Assembly: GCF_008386465.1 (NCBI RefSeq)
Contig: NZ_VUOD01000003.1
Location: 1 to 64,000, forward strand
DNA from: Arenimonas fontis
GTDB lineage: Bacteria; Pseudomonadota; Gammaproteobacteria; Xanthomonadales; Xanthomonadaceae
Reading direction: 5' to 3'
Length of the DNA: 64,000 nt
The stretch's first letter is position 1, and every line of letters begins with the position of its first letter. The position numbers and the translations under genes were made by a program. The notes under the pieces are model-generated. The model saw nothing but the letters and a program-made list of their open reading frames with translations. It searched no databases and had not been told where the DNA came from. Positions 39,125-47,449 of this stretch are shown here, one piece after another.

Positions 39125-41449
39125 TCAGAAGGCGTAACGCAGGATCAGCTGGTAGACCGGGCCGGCCGATTCGGTTTCCAGTTCGTACTCGTCGTAGTCG
39201 CGCGCCAGCTGGTCGGCGGCATTGTCGAACTTGTGGAAAACCTCGTCCTTGCTGGCGTCCAGGAGATTGGAACCGGTCAGGCGCATGGACAGGCGCTCGC
39301 CGAAGCGCTTCTCGACGAAGACCTCGAGGTCGGCGCCGTAACGGGTGCTCACCTCCTCGGTCAGGATCCGGAACTGCGCCTCGCCCTGCTTGCGGTAGCT
39401 GGCGCCGAAGGAAACGCCGGCTCCGGGCAGGTCCTGGATGAAGCCGACGTTGTAGACGTAACGCGGCTGGTTGTTGAAGCGGCGCTTTCCGAATTCGTCC
39501 TCGGTCTCGCTGTCCATCCAGCTGTAGTTGAGGAAGACGCCGGTGTCGGGCAGGTTCAAGGCGGTCAGCGGCGCGGACAGGTCCAGCTCGACGCCCCAGA
39601 CCTTGCCGCCACCAGTGTTCATGACCGTGTAGACGAAGCTGTCGGGATCGAACACCGGATAACCAGGGTCGCCCTCGACCGCCCCCGGGTTCTCGTCGAG
39701 GAACTCCTCCAGTTCGTCGGCATAGTCGTCCAGGGCGGTAGCGCTGGCTTCGCCGGTGTTCACCAGTTCGATCAGGTCATCCACCTTGCGGTAGAACAGG
39801 TTGACGCCGACCACGCCGCGCCGGCCGAGCCGGCGCTCGAAACCGAGGTCCAAGCCCCAGGCCGTTTCCGGGTCGAGAGCCGGATTGCCACGGAAGTCGT
39901 TGTCCTCGTACTCCTCCTCCAGGGTCAACGGCAGCACCTGGTCGAAACCCGGCCGGCGCACGCTGCGGCCCAGGGAAAGGTTGATGCGATCGTCCTCGCT
40001 CAGGTTCCAGCGCAGGCTGGCGGAAGGCAGCAAGGTACCGTAGTCGTTGCCGGCCGCCTCGCCGTCCGCCCGGACATCCACCTCGGTGCGCTCGTAGCGC
40101 AGGCCGGCCTGCCATTCCAGGGTTTGGCCGGCACCGGTGAACATCAGATAGGGGTCGAGCCGCCGCTCGTCTATGCGGCTGCTGCGCAAATCGAAGTCCT
40201 GGTAGGGCGGCAGCGGTTCGCCCTCGACGTCGGTGTCCACCTCGCTGACGGCCAGATCGGTGTCGCGGCGCTTGTCCATGAGGTCCAGGCCGAACTCCAT
40301 GTCGGCGCCGCCGATATCGCGCGCGTGCGCCAGCTTCAGGCTAAGCTCGGTGTCGTCCACGTCGGTCAGCGTACGCACGCCTTCGAACTCGTCGAAGCTG
40401 GGCGGGGTGTCGTCATCGTCGTAGCCGACTTCTTCCTCGGTGTCGAAGATCTCGTCCCGGAAGGTGGCATAGCCCAGTTCGACCTCGCTGCGGCCACCAG
40501 CCATGTCCCACCGGTAGCCCATTGCCAGGGACAGGTTGCGCTGGTCAATGTCCACCACCTGGTCGTTCACCGACAGCAGGTTGTCGCGACTTGCCGAGGA
40601 AGGGTCGTTGTACTCGATCGAGTTCTCGGTCTGGGTGCGGTCGGTGAGGACGTAAAGCCCTTCGAGGCGAAGCCGGCCGTTGCCGATGTCGCGATTCCAG
40701 GAAAGGTTGGCGGAGTAATCGGTGCCGTCGCGAACGTCGGTCTGGTCTTCCCGGTCGGTGAAATCGCCGTCCGGGCTTTCGAAGCGGGTGCTGAATTTGG
40801 CCTTGGGGTTGTAGCGCCCCTGCACGTTGACGCCGCCCAGCAGCCGGCCGCCGGCGAATTCGCCCGAGGCGACCGCGCCGTAAGTCGGCTTCAGCTCGCC
40901 GTCGTCGAAACGCAAGGCGCCGGCGCGGACGTAGGCGCCGTCGAACTCGTAGGAGTCGCGCAGGATGATGTTGAGGGCGCCGGCGATGGCGTCGCCGGAG
41001 CGGTTGGCGGACGGCGCCCGGACGATCTCGATGCGCTCGACCAGCTCGGCCGGAATGCGGTCCACGAAGAAGCTGCGGTCCACGCCTGCGCCGGGTACCT
41101 TGCGGCCGTTGATCAGCACCTGGGTGTAGGCCGGCGCCAGGCCGCGCAGCTGGGCGCCGTCGTACTCCAGCACGTCGGAGACGAAGGCCACCGAGGGCAC
41201 CCGCTTGAGCATGTCGCCCACGGTCAGGGGCTCGAAACGCTGGAAATACTCCAGGTCGTAGCTCAGGGTCGGCACGATGTCCTCGGCCCGGTCGCGGTAG
41301 CTGATCTCGCCCTGGACGACGATCACGTCCAGCTCGCGGGCGCTGTCCGGCGACGCCGGTGCCGCCAGTTGCTGCGCCAGTGCCGGCGCGATCGTCAGTG
41401 GCGCGGCCAGCGCCTGGGCCAGGGCAAGCGCGAGTGCATGCTTCTTCAT
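39125..41449 (-). CDS. TonB-dependent outer membrane receptor, probably for phytate or other phosphate-rich ligand
   Basis: A 774-residue receptor: signal peptide (about 1-25), a TonB-box-like ELDVIVVQGE (about 39-48), plug domain (LTVGDMLKRVPSVAFVSDV, GLAPAYTQVLINGR, IEIVRAPSANRSGDAIAGALNIIL) and a 22-strand-type barrel ending in the terminal Phe of LILRYAF. Several outer loops are strongly acidic (YDDDDTPPSFDEFEG, LEEEYEDNDFRG). The start at 41449 matches the signal peptide. It is divergent from a phytase-like lipoprotein gene, and the two share opposed Pho boxes. Beta-propeller phytases next to TonB receptors are a known arrangement. The substrate is inferred from context, not from the receptor itself. 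Confidence 0.88.
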   Translation of the reverse strand: MKKHALALALAQALAAPLTIAPALAQQLAAPASPDSARELDVIVVQGEISYRDRAEDIVPTLSYDLEYFQRFEPLTVGDMLKRVPSVAFVSDVLEYDGAQLRGLAPAYTQVLINGRKVPGAGVDRSFFVDRIPAELVERIEIVRAPSANRSGDAIAGALNIILRDSYEFDGAYVRAGALRFDDGELKPTYGAVASGEFAGGRLLGGVNVQGRYNPKAKFSTRFESPDGDFTDREDQTDVRDGTDYSANLSWNRDIGNGRLRLEGLYVLTDRTQTENSIEYNDPSSASRDNLLSVNDQVVDIDQRNLSLAMGYRWDMAGGRSEVELGYATFRDEIFDTEEEVGYDDDDTPPSFDEFEGVRTLTDVDDTELSLKLAHARDIGGADMEFGLDLMDKRRDTDLAVSEVDTDVEGEPLPPYQDFDLRSSRIDERRLDPYLMFTGAGQTLEWQAGLRYERTEVDVRADGEAAGNDYGTLLPSASLRWNLSEDDRINLSLGRSVRRPGFDQVLPLTLEEEYEDNDFRGNPALDPETAWGLDLGFERRLGRRGVVGVNLFYRKVDDLIELVNTGEASATALDDYADELEEFLDENPGAVEGDPGYPVFDPDSFVYTVMNTGGGKVWGVELDLSAPLTALNLPDTGVFLNYSWMDSETEDEFGKRRFNNQPRYVYNVGFIQDLPGAGVSFGASYRKQGEAQFRILTEEVSTRYGADLEVFVEKRFGERLSMRLTGSNLLDASKDEVFHKFDNAADQLARDYDEYELETESAGPVYQLILRYAF

Positions 41450-41478
41450 CGTGGCGTTCCAGTGGAATGAGCCCCGGT

Positions 41479-41512
41479 GTTGTATGGCCGCGCCATGTCC
41501 GGAAGGTGACAG
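41479..41512 (-). promoter_or_regulatory. Putative Pho box and -10 for the TonB receptor gene
   Basis: On the minus strand CTGTCAC (41506-41512) is followed 11 bp later by CGGACAT (41495-41501), a half-matching second PhoB repeat. A -10-like TACAAC (41479-41484) lies exactly 10 bp further on. The first heptamer is a perfect match to the PhoB half-site and the second is weak. The geometry is the same as in the box for the divergent gene. Confidence 0.6.
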
Positions 41513-41517
41513 CGGCG

Positions 41518-41551
41518 CTGTCATTTCCCTGTCGCCTGGCGCGGCTACAAG
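41518..41551 (+). promoter_or_regulatory. Putative Pho box and -10 for the phytase-like gene
   Basis: CTGTCAT (41518-41524) and CTGTCGC (41529-41535) are direct repeats 11 bp apart, 13 of 14 positions matching the PhoB consensus CTGTCAT-N4-CTGTCAC. A -10-like TACAAG (41546-41551) begins 10 bp after the box, the usual layout when PhoB replaces the -35 element. The leader to the GTG start is about 35-40 nt and has AGGAG. Confidence 0.75.
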
Positions 41552-41594
41552 GCTCGTTTCCGCCACGTTTCGCCACCGTTGCAAGGAGCCGCAC

Positions 41595-42752
41595 GTGCAC
41601 ACGCGACCGCTTTCCGCCGCCCTCGTCCTGTTGCTGGCCGCCTGCTCGGCGGCGCCGGAACCGGAGCCGACACCGCCGCCCGCGCCGGCCGCCGCCCAGC
41701 GGGAGCCCGACGAGCTGGCCGAAACCGATCCGCTGCTGAGCGAAGCCGGTCTTGCCCACGCGACCATTGCCGAAGCCTTCGTCAGTGCCGCCACGCCCGA
41801 GGACAACGTGGATTCGCCGGCGGCCTGGCGCGGCCCCGACGGCCGGACCTGGGTGATCGCCACCGCCAAGGAAGGCAAAGCCGGACTGATCGTCTACGAC
41901 GGCGACAGCGGCGAGCGCCTGCGCGGTGTCGGCGGCACGGGCGATGGCGAGGGCGAGTTCCTGCGTCCGAACGGCATCGCCGTGGCCGGCGATCGCCTGC
42001 TGGTGGTCGAGCGCGACAATCGGCGCGTGCAGGTCCTGGCCCTGCCCGGTTTCGAAACCCTGGCGAGCTTCGGCCGCGACCAGCTGCGCCGGCCCTACGG
42101 TGTCTGGGTCCGGGCGCCGGGTGCGGACACGCTCGACGTGCTGGTCACCGACGCCTACATGGCCGGCGAAGACGAACACGGCGATGAGATCGTGCCGCCG
42201 CTGGCCGAACTGGACCGGCGCGTGCAGCGCTACCGTGTCCGTTTCGGCGACGGCGGCGCGACGGTCGAACACCTGGGCCACTTCGGCGCCGTCTCGGCCG
42301 CCGACGCCATCCGCATTCCGGAATCGCTGTGGGGCGACGAGGTCCACGACCGGCTGCTGATCGCCGAAGAGGACATCCGGGTCGGCACGGCTCTGCGCGA
42401 GTACACGCTGGACGGCCAATCGCGCGGCCGCACGCACGGCCTCGGCCTGTTCAGGGCCCAGGCCGAGGGCATCGCGCTCTGGGCCTGTCCCGACGGCAGC
42501 GGTTACTGGCTGGCCACCGACCAGTTCAAGGACCGCAGCCTGTTCCATGTCTTCGACCGGCGCAGCCTGGAACACCTGGGCGCCTTCGCCGGCGAAACCA
42601 CCGCCAACACCGACGGCGTCTGGCTGCACCAGGCCGGCACCGGCCGCTTTCCCAAGGGCGTGTTCTACGCGGTGCACGACGACATGGCCCTGGCCGCCTT
42701 CGACTGGCGCGACATCGCTGCCGCCCTGGGTCTGCGCGAGGACTGCGGGTGA
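41595..42752 (+). CDS. Phytase-like (beta-propeller) lipoprotein
   Basis: A 385-residue lipoprotein of the 3-phytase (beta-propeller phytase) family, which releases phosphate from phytate. The lipobox is LLAACSAA. After a Pro/Glu-rich linker the propeller blades show DSPAAWRGPDGRTWVIATAK, LIVYDGDSGE, RPNGIAV, LVVERDNRRVQV, LLIAEEDIRVGTALREY, GIALWACPDGSGYWLATDQ, FHVFDRRSLEHLGAF and TDGVWLHQ. These are the family's calcium and phosphate-binding strands. GTG 41595 has AGGAG just upstream. It is divergent from a TonB receptor and preceded by a Pho box. It abuts the convergent hom gene with no gap. Confidence 0.87.
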   Translation: MHTRPLSAALVLLLAACSAAPEPEPTPPPAPAAAQREPDELAETDPLLSEAGLAHATIAEAFVSAATPEDNVDSPAAWRGPDGRTWVIATAKEGKAGLIVYDGDSGERLRGVGGTGDGEGEFLRPNGIAVAGDRLLVVERDNRRVQVLALPGFETLASFGRDQLRRPYGVWVRAPGADTLDVLVTDAYMAGEDEHGDEIVPPLAELDRRVQRYRVRFGDGGATVEHLGHFGAVSAADAIRIPESLWGDEVHDRLLIAEEDIRVGTALREYTLDGQSRGRTHGLGLFRAQAEGIALWACPDGSGYWLATDQFKDRSLFHVFDRRSLEHLGAFAGETTANTDGVWLHQAGTGRFPKGVFYAVHDDMALAAFDWRDIAAALGLREDCG

Positions 42753-43658
42753 TCAGCGCAGACAACGCAGCAGGTCGTCCAGCAGGGCGGCGGCGGTGAC
42801 ACCGGCGCCGGCGCCCGGACCCTGGATCTGCAAGGGCCGCTCGCGATAGCGGCAGCTCCAGATCGCCACCCGGTTGTCGTTGCCGCGGCCCAGGGCCAGG
42901 GCGTCGTCGGCCGCCAGCGCCTCCAGGCCGGCCCGGGCGCCGCGCTCGTCCAGCCGCGCCACGTAGCGCAACACCCTGCCGGCGCAGCGGGCCAGGATCA
43001 GCAGCTTGCGCCGCACGTCCTCGCCGGTCAGGTCCACACGCGGATCGGGCTCGGCATATCCGCGCGCCACCGCCTCGCGCACTCGCGCCGAGAAGGCATC
43101 GCGGCCATCGTAGCCGTCCAGCAACCAGGCCAGGGTGCCCGAGAGCACGCCGGCGATGCCGGCGATGCGGTCGCCGCCGGCGCGCAGTTCGCGCAGGCAA
43201 CGCAGCAGCGGCAGGCCGGCGCCGACCGTGGCGGCGTCGCCATAGAAGCCGCCGGCGGCGACGCGTTGCTGGATCTCCCGGGCCCGGGCCAGCGGTCCGC
43301 CCAAGGCCAGCTTGTTGGCGCTGACCACGGCCAGGCCCTGGCGCAGCCAGCGCGGGTGCCAGGCAGCGAGATCCTCGCTGGCGGTGGCGTCCACGACGAT
43401 GTCGCCCGGCGCCGGCGCGAACGGCAGCCAGCCGCTGCCATCGTGCGGTTCGCCCTGCTGCAGGCGCGCCAGCGCCTCGGCCGGGGCGATGCCGTCCGGG
43501 CTGCCGACGCGGCGGCGCGAGTTGGCCAGCCAGCACAGGCGCAACCGCGGCTCGTCCAGGCCGGCCAGCCGCTCGAGCAGGGCCCGGCCGACGGTGCCGG
43601 CGCCGAACAGGGCGATGCGCCGGGGCGGACCGGGTCGGATCTTCGGCAGCGCGCTCAT
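42753..43658 (-). CDS. hom: Homoserine dehydrogenase (short, no ACT domain)
   Basis: Reduces aspartate semialdehyde to homoserine, the precursor of methionine and threonine. It is 301 aa, much shorter than ThrA-type enzymes, with no aspartokinase part and no regulatory ACT domain. It has the Rossmann motif RIALFGAGTVGRALLERL, VVSANKLAL, GAGLPLLRCLREL with GVLSGTLAWLL, and the catalytic region PDPRVDLTGEDVRRKLLILAR. Its ATG overlaps the metB stop (ATGA). As third gene of metX-metB-hom it would fall under the SAM riboswitch, tying homoserine supply to methionine need. Confidence 0.93.
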   Translation of the reverse strand: MSALPKIRPGPPRRIALFGAGTVGRALLERLAGLDEPRLRLCWLANSRRRVGSPDGIAPAEALARLQQGEPHDGSGWLPFAPAPGDIVVDATASEDLAAWHPRWLRQGLAVVSANKLALGGPLARAREIQQRVAAGGFYGDAATVGAGLPLLRCLRELRAGGDRIAGIAGVLSGTLAWLLDGYDGRDAFSARVREAVARGYAEPDPRVDLTGEDVRRKLLILARCAGRVLRYVARLDERGARAGLEALAADDALALGRGNDNRVAIWSCRYRERPLQIQGPGAGAGVTAAALLDDLLRCLR

Positions 43659-44836
43659 GCCGGCACCGCCGGGGTCGCCTGCACGGCGCGCTCGAGGGCG
43701 GCCGACAGATCCGCCTCGAGGTCTTCCAGCGCCTCGATGCCCACCGACAGGCGCAACAGCCCGTCGCCGATGCCGGCCAGGCGGCGGGCTTGGGCCGACA
43801 TCGCCGCGTGGGTCATGCTGGCCGGATGCGCCACCAGGCTTTCCACACCGCCCAGGGACTCGGCCAGGGTGAAGTGGCGCAGGCCGCTCACGAACGCCCG
43901 TACCGCCGCCACGCCGCCCTGCAGTTCGAACGACACCATGGCCCCGAAACCGCGCTGCTGCCGGGCCGCCAGCGCATGGCCGGGATGCGTGGCCAGGCCC
44001 GGGTAATGCACGGCCGCCACCGCCGGGTGCCCGACCAGGCGCTCGGCCAGGGCGGCGGCGTTCTCCTGGTGCACACGCAGGCGCGCGTCCAGGGTGCGCA
44101 GGCCGCGCAGGGTGAGGAAGCTGTCGAAAGGCGCCCCGGTCAGGCCAAGGGCGTTGGCCCACCAGGCCAACTCGTCCGCCAGCACCGCGTCGCGGGCTAG
44201 CAGCGCGCCGCCGACCACATCGCTGTGGCCGTTGATGTACTTGGTGGTGGAGTGCAGCACCAGGTCGGCACCGAACGACAAGGGCCGCTGCAGCGCCGGC
44301 GAGAGAAAGGTGTTGTCCACCAGCACGAGGGCGCCGCGGGCATGCGCCGCCTGCACGATGCCGGCGATGTCGGCGATGCGCAGCAGCGGGTTGGACGGGG
44401 TTTCCACCCACACCAGGCGCGCCGGCCGCGACAGCGCCGCCGCCAGCGATTCCGGCCGGCCCAGGTCGGCCAGCTCCAGGTCGAAGCGGCCCTTGCGCGC
44501 CAGCGCGTCGAACAGGCGCCAGCTGCCGCCGTAGGCATCGTGATTGGCCACCAGGCGCTCGCCCGGCCGCAGCAAGGCCTCCAGCGCCAGGCTCACCGCC
44601 GCCATGCCGCTGGCGGTGACCACTCCGCCGGCGGCGCCCTCCAGTTCGGCCAGGGCGGCGGCGAGCAGGTCGCGGGTAGGGTTGCCGCTGCGGCTGTAGT
44701 CGTAGCGCCGTTTGCCCTCGAGGCCGGCGAAGCTGAAGGTGCTGGACAGCACCAGCGGCGGCGTCACCGCGCCGAAGGCGCTGTCGCAATCGATGCCGGC
44801 GCGCACGGCGACAGTGGCGGGACCGGGACGGCTCAT
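43655..44836 (-). CDS. metB: Cystathionine gamma-synthase / O-succinylhomoserine (thiol)-lyase
   Basis: A 393-residue PLP enzyme of the Cys/Met metabolism family that joins acylated homoserine to cysteine (or sulphide). The motifs are RYDYSRSGNPTRDLL, ASGMAAVSLALEALL, the Tyr-containing DAYGGSWRLF, VETPSNPLLRIADI, and the PLP lysine in LHSTTKYINGHSDVVGG. Choice between MetB and MetZ cannot be settled by eye. It overlaps metX (ATGA) upstream and hom downstream, so all three are translationally coupled. Confidence 0.93.
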   Translation of the reverse strand: MSRPGPATVAVRAGIDCDSAFGAVTPPLVLSSTFSFAGLEGKRRYDYSRSGNPTRDLLAAALAELEGAAGGVVTASGMAAVSLALEALLRPGERLVANHDAYGGSWRLFDALARKGRFDLELADLGRPESLAAALSRPARLVWVETPSNPLLRIADIAGIVQAAHARGALVLVDNTFLSPALQRPLSFGADLVLHSTTKYINGHSDVVGGALLARDAVLADELAWWANALGLTGAPFDSFLTLRGLRTLDARLRVHQENAAALAERLVGHPAVAAVHYPGLATHPGHALAARQQRGFGAMVSFELQGGVAAVRAFVSGLRHFTLAESLGGVESLVAHPASMTHAAMSAQARRLAGIGDGLLRLSVGIEALEDLEADLSAALERAVQATPAVPA

Positions 44837-45852
44837 GCCTTCGCCTCCCCCGACAGCGCCCGCGCCAGCACGGCGGAGATGGCGGCGTCCTCCTTCAGGA
44901 AGGCATCGTGACCGTATCGCGAGCGCAGCACCTGCAGCCTGGCCGGTCCTGGCAGGGCCTCCACCAGCGCCTGCAGGTCGGACAGCGGTACCAGCCGGTC
45001 CTGCTGAACTCCGACCACGGTCACCGGCACCCGTACCTCGCGCGGATCCACCCGATGCAGGTCGATGGATTCGGACAGACGCAGGAAGGCGGTGCTGGGG
45101 AACCTGGCGGCGTAGGCGTCGCCGCGGGCCTGCAGGTAGGCCTCCGCGGCGACCCGCGCCCGGCCCTCGCGAATCACCGGCGGCCGGTCGAAACGCTCGG
45201 CGAACTCCTCGGGCGTGCGGTACGCCAGCATCGCCAGCTGTCGCGCCAGCGACAAGGCCTGGCCGGCGGCGGCCTGGTCGCGGCCCAGGGCCAGCACCCG
45301 CCGCTGCAGTGCCCGCCAGGCGCTGGCATACGGGTGCGGCCGGTGCGCGCCGCTGATCGCCACCAGCTCGCCCAGGCGCGGACCGTGGCGGGCGGCGAAC
45401 TGCAGGCCGACCATGGCGCCGTAGGAAGCGCCGATGAAGGCGCGGATGCGTGGCGCAGCCAGCGCGTCCAGGGCAGCCGCGACGGCGTCGGCCTGGTCGG
45501 CGCTGTCGAGCGGCACGTCGAGCGCGCCGTCGGCGCCCAGCCAGTCCAGGCTCAGCACCCGCCAGCGCAGCGTGTCCACCGCCTTGCCGGGCCCGACCTG
45601 GGCCTGCCACCAGCCCGGAGACGGATCGCCGGCATGCGCGGCCAGGTGCCGGCCGGCGGAGATGCCGCCGGCCACCACCAGCCAGGGCGCGCCGGGCCGA
45701 CCCAGGCATTGGCCGCGCAGCACCACCTGGCGCGGACCGGCGTGGCGCAGCGGCAGGCGCAGGGCCAGGCTGAAACGCCGCGACGGGACGTCGCCGGAAG
45801 CGGGAACGGGGGGCTCGGCCGGTTCGGCCGAGGGATGCAGGCTCAGACTCAT
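44833..45852 (-). CDS. metX: Homoserine O-acyltransferase (MetX family, probably succinyl)
   Basis: A 339-residue alpha/beta-hydrolase that acylates homoserine, the first committed step to methionine. It shows GGISAGRH, the nucleophile in FIGASYGAMVGLQFA, Asp in VVGVQQDRLVPL and His in SRYGHDAFLKE. In Xanthomonadales this MetX subgroup uses succinyl-CoA; by sequence here that is an inference. ATG 45852 has AGGAG 7 nt upstream. That ribosome binding site can be hidden by pairing in the leader (see the riboswitch entry). It is the first gene of metX-metB-hom. Confidence 0.93.
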   Translation of the reverse strand: MSLSLHPSAEPAEPPVPASGDVPSRRFSLALRLPLRHAGPRQVVLRGQCLGRPGAPWLVVAGGISAGRHLAAHAGDPSPGWWQAQVGPGKAVDTLRWRVLSLDWLGADGALDVPLDSADQADAVAAALDALAAPRIRAFIGASYGAMVGLQFAARHGPRLGELVAISGAHRPHPYASAWRALQRRVLALGRDQAAAGQALSLARQLAMLAYRTPEEFAERFDRPPVIREGRARVAAEAYLQARGDAYAARFPSTAFLRLSESIDLHRVDPREVRVPVTVVGVQQDRLVPLSDLQALVEALPGPARLQVLRSRYGHDAFLKEDAAISAVLARALSGEAKA

Positions 45853-45859
45853 CGCAGGG

Positions 45860-45939
45860 CTCCTCGTGGTCGGCAGGGGCCCCAACGAGGTTCCGCGGCG
45901 AAAGCCGTGTCGCGCGTCCCGACCGCCGGCGGGAACCTC
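45860..45939 (-). promoter_or_regulatory. Expression platform of the metX SAM riboswitch (Shine-Dalgarno sequester)
   Basis: Two mutually exclusive helices are visible on the minus strand. GAGGTTCC (45932-45939) can pair with GGAACCTC (45887-45894). Alternatively CCTCGT (45885-45890), which overlaps the latter, can pair with ACGAGG (45862-45867), covering the AGGAG ribosome binding site at 45860-45864. No U-tract follows, so control is probably translational. Which helix forms with ligand bound is inferred, not shown. Confidence 0.65.
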
Positions 45940-45943
45940 ACGA

Positions 45944-46056
45944 CCCATCTTCCGGTAGCCCGAAGGCCGCCGCAGGAATTGGCACCTTCAGGGGGCTTGC
46001 GCCCGCCTGGGTTGCCCCGGCGTCATCGGGCCCATCCCTCAGCCGGTCTCGATGGG
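45944..46056 (-). promoter_or_regulatory. SAM-I (S-box) riboswitch aptamer of the metX operon
   Basis: The minus-strand leader contains the S-box core in order: closing stem CCCATC (46051-46056) pairing with GATGGG (45944-45949), GAGGGATGGGCCCGATGACGCC, then GGGCAACC, then GGTGCCAATTCC, and GGAAGATGGG closing the helix. These are the conserved joining regions of the SAM-I class. It lies 91 nt upstream of the metX ATG, on the same strand. Binding of S-adenosylmethionine should lower expression of metX-metB-hom. Confidence 0.92.
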
Positions 46057-46185
46057 ATTGCGGAGCGGACTTTGCCGGGCACCTGCGGTGCCTGTCAATC
46101 CTTTCATGCGAATGAAGCGATGGATACGTCGCCGCATGGAGGCGGGCTGGCGATGCGGGCGCGTGGCTGCGCATACTCCGGCGCC

Positions 46186-47292
46186 ATGAATCCGATCATC
46201 CGACTCTCCGCTCTCACCCTGTCCCTGGGTCTCGGCCTGGGCCTGGCCGCTTGCGGCAGCCTCCGGGACCCTTCCTCCAAGCCCCTGCCCAAGGTCTTCG
46301 GTGCCACTGCGGTGGCGGTACCCGAGGGCTTCGTCACCGCGCCCCGGCCCGGCGACGAAATCGATTCGGTGGCGCTCTGGCGCCGGCCCGACGGCGGCAG
46401 CTGGGTGATCGCCACCGCCAAGAAAAGCCATACCCTGGTGGTCTACGACGGTGACGACGGCTCGCTGGTGAAGGTGGTGGGACGACGCGGCCGCGGCGTC
46501 GGCGAATACGAGCGACCCAACGGCATCGCCGTGCACGACGATCTGGTGTTCGTGGTCGAGCGCGACAACCACCGGGTGCAGGTGCAGCGCCTGCCGGACT
46601 TCGCGCCGGTGGCGATCATCGGCCGGGAGCAGCTGCGCAGTCCCTACGGCCTCTGGCTCAACCCGCTGCCGGACGGCCGGCTGGAAATGCTGGTGACCGA
46701 CAGCTTCATGGCCGACTACCGCACCGAAACCCTGCCGCCCCTGCACGAGCTGGACCAACGGGTGAAGCGCTACCAGCTGGATCCGCGCGCCGACGGGCTG
46801 GCGCCGGAATACCTGGGCCATTTCGGCGATACCACCGAGGCCGGCGCGCTGCGCATGGTCGAATCCATCGCCGGCGATCCGCTGCACGACCGGCTGCTGA
46901 TCGCCGAGGAAGACCTGCGCGTGGGCACCACCCTGCGGGTGTACGACCTGGCCGGCCGCTACAGCGGCCGCGACATCCCGTCCGAGCGCTTCACCGCCCA
47001 GGCCGAGGGCGTGGCGCTGTGGGCCTGCCCGGACGGCCGCGGTTATTGGATCGCCACCGACCAGAATTCCGATCTCACCGTCTTCCACGTGTTCGACCGG
47101 CGCGAGCTGGGCTACCTGGGCAGCTTCACCGGCCGGGACGTGGCCATGACCGACGGCATCTGGCTGCACCAGGCCGGAACCCGCGCCTTCCCGGACGGCG
47201 TGCTGTACGCCGCCCACAACGACGAGGGCGTGGCTGCCTTCGACTGGCGCGAAATCGCCCGGGCACTCGACCTGTCGCCGCGCTGCCGCTGA
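46186..47292 (+). CDS. Second phytase-like (beta-propeller) lipoprotein
   Basis: A 368-residue lipoprotein closely related to the product at 41595-42752: lipobox GLAACGSL, then DSVALWRRPDGGSWVIATAK, LVVYDGDDGS, RPNGIAVHDD, VVERDNHRVQVQ, LLIAEEDLRVGTTLRVY, VALWACPDGRGYWIATDQ and TDGIWLHQAG. It would release phosphate from phytate or a similar ester at the cell surface. The start at 46186 is 8 nt after CATACT, without a ribosome binding site. No Pho box is apparent, so it may be regulated differently from its paralogue. The TGA stop is the first TGA of the downstream repeat array. Confidence 0.87.
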   Translation: MNPIIRLSALTLSLGLGLGLAACGSLRDPSSKPLPKVFGATAVAVPEGFVTAPRPGDEIDSVALWRRPDGGSWVIATAKKSHTLVVYDGDDGSLVKVVGRRGRGVGEYERPNGIAVHDDLVFVVERDNHRVQVQRLPDFAPVAIIGREQLRSPYGLWLNPLPDGRLEMLVTDSFMADYRTETLPPLHELDQRVKRYQLDPRADGLAPEYLGHFGDTTEAGALRMVESIAGDPLHDRLLIAEEDLRVGTTLRVYDLAGRYSGRDIPSERFTAQAEGVALWACPDGRGYWIATDQNSDLTVFHVFDRRELGYLGSFTGRDVAMTDGIWLHQAGTRAFPDGVLYAAHNDEGVAAFDWREIARALDLSPRCR

Positions 47293-47353
47293 TCTGACCC
47301 TTTGATCTGACCCTTTGATCTGACCCTTTGATCTGACCCCTTGATCTGACCCC
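47291..47353 (+). repeat. Left repeat array of the RAYT unit (five 13-bp copies)
   Basis: Copies begin at 47291, 47304, 47317, 47330 and 47343; the fourth has CTT and the last CC in place of the TTT spacer. After it comes CCAAGGGGG rather than the inverted tip seen in solo arrays. Confidence 0.95.
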
Positions 47354-47449
47354 AAGGGGGAAAGGCTGACCTTGGCGTCAGGTTGATGACGATCGCCGGA
47401 AATCAGTTCGGTCCGGACACTGGCCCGGACCGGAACCGGAGATCCGCCA

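Noticed and set aside
46092-46107. A possible Pho box upstream of the second phytase gene (CTGTCAA ... CTTTCAT)
   Set aside because: The half-sites are 9 bp rather than 11 bp apart, and no -10 follows at the right distance.
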